From the NCBI GenBank assembly GCA_022822305.1, contig JAJEBY010000014.1, positions 1 through 64,000 on the forward strand: DNA of 64,000 nt. Reading direction: 5' to 3'. The DNA is from Anaerolineae bacterium. Its GTDB lineage: Bacteria; Chloroflexota; Anaerolineae; Aggregatilineales; Phototrophicaceae. The position numbers and the translations under genes are program-made. Below, piece by piece: positions 44,248 to 51,006 of this stretch. The first letter of the stretch is position 1, and every line of letters begins with the position of its first letter. The notes under the pieces were generated by a model. That model was given only the letters and a program-made list of their open reading frames with translations. It searched no databases and was not told the origin of the DNA.

Positions 44248-44405
44248 TAATCGAGTTGCTGACAGACCCCACCCTCCGCAACCCCGTCGCTGGCTGCCAT
44301 GACGATGGCGAGGGTGGTGTGTTCGGCTATGGCGGAAGGCACAGTATCCCTCCACCTTTCCAGCGTGGGGAATCGTTGAAGTATGACACAATTATGGTAA
44401 CATAA
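44244..44405 (+). CDS. Possible 53-residue ORF coupled to the HNH gene
   Basis: The frame begins MIIELLTDPTLRNPVAGC at an ATG overlapping the HNH stop (ATGA), the arrangement of translational coupling. The product is glycine/proline-rich and has no recognised motif. It may be genuine or simply noncoding DNA after the nuclease. Confidence 0.3.
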   Translation: MIIELLTDPTLRNPVAGCHDDGEGGVFGYGGRHSIPPPFQRGESLKYDTIMVT

Positions 44406-44420
44406 TGCTGTGTTAAAGCA

Positions 44421-44690
44421 GTGTCGAGGCAGCGGGCAGTGGAAGCTACACACCTGGTTATCAGTATCGAAGGGACCCTGGCAATTGCTGTGGCAATTGT
44501 AGGCGGCGCGTTTGGTATCTATCGAGAGTCTGCAAACGCCCACGCTGAATTCAGATCGATCCTCGCTGCTCAGTCGGAGAAGTTCAACGCCTCAGACGAG
44601 CGATTCGGCAGAATGGACGAGCGATTCAACGCTGTGCAGGCGCAGATCAAGTCCGTTGATGACAAGGTGGACAAGCTAGGAAATAGCTAA
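44421..44690 (+). CDS. Small membrane-anchored coiled-coil protein
   Basis: This 89-residue protein starts at GTG. It has one hydrophobic helix (LAIAVAIVGGAFGIY) and a C-terminal heptad-rich tail (FNASDERFGRMDERFNAVQA) with a short internal repeat (DERF..). Function unknown. Similar small TM/coiled-coil proteins accompany mobile loci in many bacteria. Compare the 102-residue protein at 18087, which has the reverse order of parts. Confidence 0.55.
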   Translation: MSRQRAVEATHLVISIEGTLAIAVAIVGGAFGIYRESANAHAEFRSILAAQSEKFNASDERFGRMDERFNAVQAQIKSVDDKVDKLGNS

Positions 44691-44731
44691 AGGTCCCGCA
44701 GCCTCGTGATACCCCGCAAAAAGCTGTTGCC

Positions 44732-44812
44732 ATGAAATTCGAACTCATTGACCTCACCATCCTCAACCTCGGCGACGGTCGCAAACGCAACCGCGAGAAA
44801 TCCGCCAACTAA
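44732..44812 (+). CDS. Short ORF, possibly the remnant of a gene 5' end
   Basis: Frame MKFELIDLTILNLGDGRKRN then REKSAN, stop. A similar opening, MKFQLHEITVRQFILRL, occurs at 43653 just after the gene at 42858. The recurring MKF.L..T start may mark duplicated ends of the island. Weak. Confidence 0.2.
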   Translation: MKFELIDLTILNLGDGRKRNREKSAN

Positions 44813-44841
44813 GCGCCTTCGATACAGGACACTCCGCTTTT

Positions 44842-46425
44842 ATGGACACCATCAACCACCCCGACTTCGGCAACATCATCGACTATCAGCGCCTGCGCGA
44901 TGGCATGCCCGCCGTGCTCGATCACGTCTACCCCACCTTCAACCTGATGGGCTCCATGCTGGAAGCCACCCGCCTCTTCGGCAACAATCCCAGCTACATG
45001 ACCGCCTGCGCCGCCAGCGGACTGGCCTACATGATGCTGGTCGCCGCCGAAGAAGACGAGCTCGCCGCCCAACTCAAAGGCAAAATCTTCACTCTCGGCT
45101 GGACCGAAGAGCATACCGGCACCGACCTGCTCAGCGTCAGAACCGAAGCCGCGCCGCTCAATGGCGATCCCAAGGGCAAGCGCTTCCACATCAAAGGCAA
45201 GAAGTGGCTGATCAACAATTCTTACCACGCCGATTATCATTCCGTCATCGCCAAGGTTGATCCCGCCGCCAGCGGCCCGCGCTCGATTTCGATCTTCGCC
45301 GTGCCCCACAGCAGCACCAAAAACTGGCAGCGGCTGGAGACGCACGTCTTGCGCAGCATGGTCCTGACCAAGTTCGAGATTGACGGTCCCGGCATCCTCA
45401 TCGGCCAGGTGGGGCGCGGCCTGGAAATCCTGCAGCGCATGGCATTGCCCTCCAAGTATCATTGCGCCTACATGGGCGTCTCCATGGTCGCCGATTCGCT
45501 GCCCGCCGCCATCGAGCATCTCTCGAGCAAGCGCATCTTTGACGTCAATCCCATCCAGTTCAGCAATGTCTTCCGCCAGCTTTACAATCTCGTCCAGCAA
45601 GCCGCGCTGATCAACTTCAGCTTCTTCCGCGCGCTGGCTTTCAGCGACAGTCCCTTCCTGCAGTTTCACGGCATCATGCTCAAATCCTGGCTGCTGCTCA
45701 AATGCAACGAGATTCTCTCGCAGAATCTCCTGGTCGCCGGCTCCAAAGGCTTTCTCAAGCCCTCCAATATCGGCGGCAACGCCATCGATTCCTTTGTCTA
45801 TCCCGTCTTTGACGGCCATTACACGATGAACACCTTGATGACCTACAAACATACCCGGCGCTACCTGGAAGCGACGCGGCGCGGCGATATTGACGCGCGC
45901 ATGAAGGTGCTGCGGGAGAAAGCCTACGTGGCGCTCGAAGGCAAACAGATCCTCAACAACAGCCGCGAAACCCGCCATCCGCCCTTCTTCGATTATGCCG
46001 AATACATCGAGCGCTGCGGGCTCCCGATCGCGCTGGATGCCGGCATCCTGATCGCGACCAGCCGACGCATCATGACCGAGATTGGCGCGCGCGATGTCAC
46101 CAACGAACCCGAATATCGTTACAAGGTCGGCATGCTGGTGCACAATCTCGAGGCGCTTCTATCCGCGGTCGAACTCTGGAAAGTGACCGCCAACGACCAC
46201 TATCTCAATGCCATCGTCATGCAATACAACGAGGTCGCCAAACTGACCAACCGCATCATCAGCGAGGGCTGCCTGGACGTGAACTTCATTGAGCCGCTGC
46301 GCCAGCTGCCGCTGCCCAAGCCCGCCGATCCCCGGCAGTTTCTGCTCGACCTGCTCGATGTGAAAAGCCAGATCCGCGGCGCGGAAGTTCTACCCCATCC
46401 CCCGGCCCCTTCCCCAGCGAGCTAG
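44842..46425 (+). CDS. Acyl-CoA dehydrogenase-like flavoprotein, paralogue 2
   Basis: This 527-residue paralogue of the protein at 41186 aligns along its length: LGWTEEHTGTDLLSVRTEAA, FHIKGKKWLINNSYHADYHS, QRLETHVLRSMVLTKFEIDG, VFDGHYTMNTLMTYKH. The Asp in FDG (about residue 324) again replaces the usual ACAD Glu. The last 12 residues (VLPHPPAPSPAS) and the stop come from a C/G-rich repeat that runs into the 3' end, so the native C-terminus has been replaced. It and paralogue 1 are separated by a 2.1-kb AT-rich island. Confidence 0.83.
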   Translation: MDTINHPDFGNIIDYQRLRDGMPAVLDHVYPTFNLMGSMLEATRLFGNNPSYMTACAASGLAYMMLVAAEEDELAAQLKGKIFTLGWTEEHTGTDLLSVRTEAAPLNGDPKGKRFHIKGKKWLINNSYHADYHSVIAKVDPAASGPRSISIFAVPHSSTKNWQRLETHVLRSMVLTKFEIDGPGILIGQVGRGLEILQRMALPSKYHCAYMGVSMVADSLPAAIEHLSSKRIFDVNPIQFSNVFRQLYNLVQQAALINFSFFRALAFSDSPFLQFHGIMLKSWLLLKCNEILSQNLLVAGSKGFLKPSNIGGNAIDSFVYPVFDGHYTMNTLMTYKHTRRYLEATRRGDIDARMKVLREKAYVALEGKQILNNSRETRHPPFFDYAEYIERCGLPIALDAGILIATSRRIMTEIGARDVTNEPEYRYKVGMLVHNLEALLSAVELWKVTANDHYLNAIVMQYNEVAKLTNRIISEGCLDVNFIEPLRQLPLPKPADPRQFLLDLLDVKSQIRGAEVLPHPPAPSPAS

Positions 46426-46436
46426 GGAAGGGGAGC
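46386..46436 (+). repeat. C/G-rich hairpin repeat overlapping the end of a gene
   Basis: TTCTACCCCATCCCCCGGCC and CCTTCCCC...GGGAAGGGGAGCC match the hairpin inside the element at 40112. It encodes the last residues and stop codon of the acyl-CoA dehydrogenase-like paralogue. Confidence 0.75.
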
Positions 46437-46547
46437 CAATTGTGTTCGAATTTGCTTTCTAGGTCAGCGGAATACCACGCTGAAAGACCAAGATTGATGC
46501 AATTGCATGACGCTTGGACGCCTGTCGGCCAATACCAATCAAGCTCG

Positions 46548-46573
46548 GTAGGGGCGAGCCGGTGACTCGCCCG
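46548..46573 (+). repeat. REP-like palindrome, copy f
   Basis: GTAGGGGCGAGCCGGTGACT then CGCCCGC. The preceding ATACCAATCAAGC resembles a decayed terminal repeat, so 46386-46573 may be an eroded composite element. Confidence 0.75.
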
Positions 46574-46638
46574 CATTTGCCATGCCTGCCAATCACGTTT
46601 TCCATGAATTCGTCTAAACTCCAGAGGCTTGCAGTCCC

Positions 46639-47781
46639 ATGACCGAACTTCACACGCTGCTCAGCGACCTCGTCGCCATCGATTCAGTCAATCCCGATCT
46701 CGTGCCGGGCGCGGCGGGCGAAGGCGCGCTCGCCGATTTCATCGCCGCCTGGGGACGAAACGCCGGCATGGACGTCATCGTCCAGGATGCCGCGCCGGGA
46801 CGCCCCAATGTGGTTTTGATCGTCCGCGGCGTCGGCGGCGGCCAATCACTGATGCTCAACGCCCACACCGATACCGTCGGCGTATCCGGCATGGACGAAC
46901 CCTTTCAGCCCAGCGCGCGCGACGGCAAGCTCTATGGCCGCGGCGCCTACGATATGAAGAGCGGATTGGCCGCCGGCATGCTGGCGCTCAAGGCCGCGCA
47001 AGAGATGTCCCTCGCCGGCGATGTCATGCTCAGCGCCGTCGTCGACGAAGAATACGGCAGCATCGGCACGGAAGCGCTCATCGCCGACTGGGAGCGTTGG
47101 CCCGCCGACGCCGTCATCATCGCCGAGCCCTCCGAATTGGCCATCAGCATCGCGCATCGCGGCTTCGTCTGGGTCGAGATCGAGACCATCGGCGTGGCGG
47201 CGCACGGCTCGCGTCCGCAGCTGGGCGTGGATGCCATCGCCAAGATGGGCGCGGCGCTCGTCCAGCTCGAGGCGCTCGATCAAAAGCTGCGCGCCAACCC
47301 GACCCACGATCTGCTCGGCAGCGGCTCGCTGCACGCCTCGATCATCACCGGCGGCGAAGAAATCTCGATGTATCCGGCGCATTGCCAACTGCAGCTCGAG
47401 CGCCGCACGCTGCCCGGCGAGACGGCCGCGGGCGCGCATGCGGAAGTCCAAAACATTCTGGACGAGATCGCGGCGGCCGATCCCGAGTTCAAAGCGACCT
47501 GCCGGGCCACCTTCTCCCGCGATCCCTTCAGCATTGCGCCCGATCATCCCCTGGTGCGGCAACTGCGCCAAACCGCGCAAACCTGCCTGCAAAGGGATGT
47601 GCCGCTGGTCGGCAGCAGTTGGTGGATGGACGCCGCGCTCTTCGCGGAAAAAGGCCTGCCCACGGCAGTGCTGGGACCGGCCGGCGCCGGCGCTCACGCC
47701 CGCGTCGAATGGGTGGATCTGGAATCGATGCGGCAATGCCTCGAAATCTATACGGCCTTAATCGCCGATTTCTGCGCGTGA
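46639..47781 (+). CDS. M20-family metallopeptidase/deacylase (ArgE/DapE type)
   Basis: This 380-residue protein has the two-metal M20 site: NAHTDTVG (His/Asp), GRGAYDMKSGLAAGM (Asp), VDEEYGS (Glu-Glu), IIAEPSEL (Glu) and late GAGAHARVEW (His). A dimerisation domain lies between about 175 and 290 (GVAAHGSRPQLGVDA). Members remove acyl groups from amino acids or cut dipeptides. There is no specific partner nearby; it converges with ychF, seven bases apart. Acetylornithine or succinyl-diaminopimelate specificity cannot be assigned. Confidence 0.9.
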   Translation: MTELHTLLSDLVAIDSVNPDLVPGAAGEGALADFIAAWGRNAGMDVIVQDAAPGRPNVVLIVRGVGGGQSLMLNAHTDTVGVSGMDEPFQPSARDGKLYGRGAYDMKSGLAAGMLALKAAQEMSLAGDVMLSAVVDEEYGSIGTEALIADWERWPADAVIIAEPSELAISIAHRGFVWVEIETIGVAAHGSRPQLGVDAIAKMGAALVQLEALDQKLRANPTHDLLGSGSLHASIITGGEEISMYPAHCQLQLERRTLPGETAAGAHAEVQNILDEIAAADPEFKATCRATFSRDPFSIAPDHPLVRQLRQTAQTCLQRDVPLVGSSWWMDAALFAEKGLPTAVLGPAGAGAHARVEWVDLESMRQCLEIYTALIADFCA

Positions 47782-47787
47782 TCTCGC

Positions 47788-48888
47788 TCAGACATTGAAG
47801 CGAAACAAAATCACATCGCCGTCGCCCACCACGTAATCGCGCCCTTCCACCTGCAGCAAGCCCGCCTCGCGGATGGCATGGCGATCCTGATATCGCTCGA
47901 ACACATGAAAGGGAATGACCTCGGCGCGTATGAAGCCGCGTTCCATGTCGCCATGCACCACGCCGGCCGCCTGCGGCGCCGTCCAGCCGCGGCGGATCGT
48001 CCAGGCGCGCGTTTCGCTGTCGTTATAAGTGAAATAGGAGATGAGCCCCAATAGGTCGTAACTCTTGCGAATCAATCGATCCAGGCCGCTGCCGTCCAAA
48101 CCATACAAGGCCAGGTATTCGGCCCGCTCCTCGTCGCCCATGGCCGCCATCTCGCCCTCGAGGCTTGCGCAAATGGGGATCAGCTCGCTGCCCTCGGCCG
48201 CGGCGATTTCCCGCGCGGCGTCCAGCTGAGCGTTGCCGGATTGAAGGCTGTCTTCGCCAACGTTGGCCACATAGATGACCGGCTTGTTGGTGAGGAAACG
48301 CAGCTCAAAATCGAGCGCGGCGAAGTCCGGATCATCGCGCCGGTCGAAGTTGCGCAGCGGCTCGCCGTCGCCGATGAAGGCTTCGACCTGCCGCGCCATC
48401 TCGAGCCGCGGCTGCAGCTTGCGGGTCGCCTTGACCTCACGCTCCAGTTTTTCCAGGCGGCGCTCCAGTTGCTGCAGATCCGCCAGCGCCAGTTCGGTAT
48501 TGATGACGGCCATATCATTCGCGGCATGCGGCCGCTCATGCACATGCGAGACATTCTCATCGTCAAAGCAGCGCACCACATGAGCGATGGCATCGACATG
48601 ACGGATATGCCCGAGAAAGTGATTGCCCAATCCCTCGCCTTTATGCGCGCCTCGCACCAGCCCGGCCACATCCACGAAATCGACGCTGGTATGGATCACT
48701 TTCTCGACCCCGACCCACGCACCCAGCCGCGTCAGCCGGTCGTCGAACAGCGGCACGACAGCGTGATTGGCTTCGATGGTGCTGAACGGGTAATTGGCGG
48801 CCAGGGCGTTCTGCGCGCGCGTCAAGGCGTTGAACAGTGTGCTCTTGCCGACATTGGGCAATCCGACGATTCCGATGCTCAGGCTCAT
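47788..48888 (-). CDS. ychF: Ribosome-binding ATPase YchF (Obg family)
   Basis: This 366-residue protein starts at the ATG 48886-48888 (GAGG six bases upstream), matching the usual family length of about 363; a longer frame upstream is rejected. It has G1 GLPNVGKST, the YchF-specific DVAGLVRGAHKGEGLGNHFL, NKPVIYVANVGED instead of NKxD (explaining ATP preference in this family), and a C-terminal TGS domain (AWTIRRGWTAPQAAGVVHGD, GRDYVVGDGDVILFRFNV). Conserved housekeeping gene linked to translation and stress. Confidence 0.96.
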   Translation of the reverse strand: MSLSIGIVGLPNVGKSTLFNALTRAQNALAANYPFSTIEANHAVVPLFDDRLTRLGAWVGVEKVIHTSVDFVDVAGLVRGAHKGEGLGNHFLGHIRHVDAIAHVVRCFDDENVSHVHERPHAANDMAVINTELALADLQQLERRLEKLEREVKATRKLQPRLEMARQVEAFIGDGEPLRNFDRRDDPDFAALDFELRFLTNKPVIYVANVGEDSLQSGNAQLDAAREIAAAEGSELIPICASLEGEMAAMGDEERAEYLALYGLDGSGLDRLIRKSYDLLGLISYFTYNDSETRAWTIRRGWTAPQAAGVVHGDMERGFIRAEVIPFHVFERYQDRHAIREAGLLQVEGRDYVVGDGDVILFRFNV

Positions 48889-49043
48889 GTCGTGTCCTCT
48901 GATTGTCTCCTGACCCGCTATTCTATGACAAAACGCGACAAGACCAAAGTCCCCCGCGCGGCGCTGACGACCAGACAGGTTTGCTCCCATCGGCAATGGA
49001 AGCTACAGGACAACAGTCACGAGCATCTCAATCAGCGAATATC

Positions 49044-49073
49044 GTTGGGGCGACTCTGTGAGCCACTCGCGAG
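49044..49073 (+). repeat. REP-like palindrome, divergent copy
   Basis: GTTGGGGCGACTCTGTGAGC then CACTCGCGAG. The preceding AGGACAAC...GCATC...GCGA.TATC arm is shared with the copy at 54589, showing that some palindromes carry a common left flank of about 45 bases. Confidence 0.6.
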
Positions 49074-49088
49074 AACGCCTGCGCCTGT

Positions 49089-49336
49089 AAGGCTTGTCCG
49101 GTACTCAGTCATGCTTGCGCGATTTTCTACCCCTCCCCCCAGCCCCCTCCCCATTGCAATGGAGAGGGGGGGCTTAGGCTTTGCGAACTCGTCTTTAATT
49201 GTCGGCTACGGACAATACAGTGGTCGAAATACACCGGCTGATACAGAACGTGGCAAGCTTCCCCCTATTGATATGGTGAGATTGAGGGGGCTAGACTATG
49301 GGCAGATGTGAAGAAACTTAGTAGCGGACAAGCCTT
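49089..49336. repeat. Miniature element with 17-bp terminal inverted repeats
   Basis: AAGGCTTGTCCGGTACT (49089-49105) and AGTAGCGGACAAGCCTT (49320-49336) are inverted repeats with 16 of 17 bases matched. Inside is TTTTCTACCCCTCCCCCCAG and a CCCC..ATTGCAAT..GGGG hairpin. No ORF. It has the same plan as 40112-40312. Confidence 0.75.
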
Positions 49337-49361
49337 GTACGGGCGAGCCGGGGGGCGCCCA
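49337..49361 (+). repeat. REP-like palindrome, copy g
   Basis: GTACGGGCGAGCCGGGGGGC then GCCC directly abuts the right end of the miniature element, repeating the arrangement at 40312/40315. Confidence 0.65.
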
Positions 49362-49608
49362 TCCTCTGTGCTCTCTTTTTTAACAAACCTCCTAGCTCAT
49401 GCAAGGAGCGAGTTTGATATTTTGTGTGAGCGCGGCAGACCTTTTCGCTGCCGCCGAGCGGCTGTGGTTAATCCTTTTGTATCGTCTCACAGTCAGCTAC
49501 GTACACGCATGATATCAATTGCTGGACTGATTTCCGCTGTTGACAGCATCATGCTATGAAACTGCTATAATCTAATCAGTCATATCCCGTCATCGCGGCA
49601 AGGGCATC

Positions 49609-50388
49609 ATGGATGGCACTTCAGATTTCTCTCGGATAGCGCAAGCGACCGTGGACCAACTGCGCGAGATCGGCGCGGCTGCCATCGCCGGCGCGCTGGC
49701 GCAGAAAGCCGGCATCCGCAATCCGCATCTGGCCGGCCTTGTCTCCTTCAATCGCGGCAAGGCGGTGGCCGGGCAAGCCGTCACCCTGCAATTCATGCCC
49801 AAGCGCGAGGATGTGCATTGGGGCGATGAATATGCCGCCGCGCCGGAACGCGAATTGCATCGGCAGGCGATTATGCGCGCCGCGCCCGGCGATATTATCG
49901 TTGTCGATGCCCGCGGCAGCATGACCAGCGGCGTCTTCGGCGAGATGATGCTGACGTCTTTCAAGGCGCGCGGCGGCGAAGGCCTCGTCGTCGATGGCTG
50001 CATCCGCGACTTTCCCGAAGTGGAAAAGCTGGATCTGGGTTTGTGGCTGCGCGGGGTCACGCCCAATTTCCATACCCAGACCGATATCTTCCCGCATGCG
50101 GTCAACGTCCCGATCGCTTGCGCGGGCGTTTACATCGTGCCGGGCGATATCATCGTCGCCGATGATGACGGCGCCGTCGTCGTGCCCCTTGACCTGGCGG
50201 CGACAATCGCCGAAGTCGCCTCGGGCAAGCTGGATTGGGAAGAATTCTCGCGACTGAAACTGGCGGCCGGCGGCGCCCTGGACAAGTACTATCCGCTCAA
50301 TGACGAAGCTGCCGCCGAATACCAAGCCTGGCTGCGGACAAATGACAAGCGAGCTCCCGACCCACCGCATCACGCGAATGAGGCCTGA
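49609..50388 (+). CDS. RraA-family protein (HMG/CHA aldolase-like)
   Basis: This 259-residue protein has the RraA fold: PGDIIVVDARGSMTSGVFGE (substrate loop) and GGEGLVVDGCIRDFPEVEKL, with the Arg-Asp pair that binds metal and pyruvate in 4-hydroxy-4-methyl-2-oxoglutarate aldolases. The C-terminal extension of about 45 residues goes beyond classical RraA. It probably cleaves or decarboxylates a 2-oxo acid such as oxaloacetate; RNase E inhibition is unlikely in this context. AAGGG precedes the ATG. Confidence 0.87.
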   Translation: MDGTSDFSRIAQATVDQLREIGAAAIAGALAQKAGIRNPHLAGLVSFNRGKAVAGQAVTLQFMPKREDVHWGDEYAAAPERELHRQAIMRAAPGDIIVVDARGSMTSGVFGEMMLTSFKARGGEGLVVDGCIRDFPEVEKLDLGLWLRGVTPNFHTQTDIFPHAVNVPIACAGVYIVPGDIIVADDDGAVVVPLDLAATIAEVASGKLDWEEFSRLKLAAGGALDKYYPLNDEAAAEYQAWLRTNDKRAPDPPHHANEA

Positions 50389-50425
50389 AGATCATGGACC
50401 GAGGGCCTAGAGTCGGCCGCAACTG

Positions 50426-50932
50426 ATGCCGCAGAGCATATTGGCGATCAGCTTGTTCTTCCACATCCTGGCGACGGCCCTTTGGATCGGAGGCATATTG
50501 TTGATCACCGCGCTGGTATTCCCGGAAATCAACCGCGCGCTCGCGGATCAACCGGCGCTGCATCAGTTGCTGCTGCGCATCCGCGCGCGCTTTGCCCAAG
50601 TCAGCAACTTGTCGCTGGCCGCCCTCATCGTGACGGGCTTGCTGCAAATGACCGCCGATCCGCACTATGACGGCCTGCTGCAGCTCGACAACGAATGGAG
50701 CCGCGTACTGCTCATCAAACACGTCTTAATCTTGCTGATGGCGCTAGCTGGCCTGGTATTGCAATTCGGGGTGGCGCCCGCCCTGGAACGATCGAGCCTG
50801 CTGCTGCAGCGGGGCCAGGACGACCAAAGCGAGTGGCAGCGATTGCGCCGCAACGAGCGCCGCTTGAGCCTCGTGATCGCGGCCCTGGCGCTGCTGATTC
50901 TGGCGGCGAGCGCCTGGTTGACTTCACTCTGA
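50426..50932 (+). CDS. CopD-domain membrane protein
   Basis: This 168-residue protein has four membrane helices (ILAISLFFHILATALWIGGI, LSLAALIVTGLLQM, LIKHVLILLMALAGLVLQF, LVIAALALLILAASAWL). The His in SLFFHILATALWIGG and in LLIKHVLI fit the CopD-type helix bundle linked to copper or haem. It follows the RraA-like gene by 37 bases and may be co-transcribed. Copper transport is the family's textbook role but is not shown here. Confidence 0.75.
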   Translation: MPQSILAISLFFHILATALWIGGILLITALVFPEINRALADQPALHQLLLRIRARFAQVSNLSLAALIVTGLLQMTADPHYDGLLQLDNEWSRVLLIKHVLILLMALAGLVLQFGVAPALERSSLLLQRGQDDQSEWQRLRRNERRLSLVIAALALLILAASAWLTSL

Positions 50933-51006
50933 AATGAATTAAGAGCGCTTTTTTGTTATAACTGACGATATGGAGGCTTAAAATCCTTGCAGATGACAAA
51001 CACGCC

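Larger units (their letters stand above)
48889..49608. other. 720-base intergenic region dominated by repeats
   Basis: No credible gene. It holds a divergent palindrome at 49044-49073, a 248-bp miniature element at 49089-49336, and a further palindrome at 49337. The AT-richer 49380-49600 stretch probably holds the promoter of the RraA-like gene, but no boxes are clear. Confidence 0.55.

Noticed and set aside
46629..47798. 389-codon Arg-rich frame overlapping the M20 peptidase
   Set aside because: Extreme Arg/Ala composition typical of an out-of-frame reading; M20 metal ligands are all in the other frame.
49308..49559. 83-codon frame between the miniature element and the RraA-like gene
   Set aside because: It begins inside repeat DNA and shows no family features.
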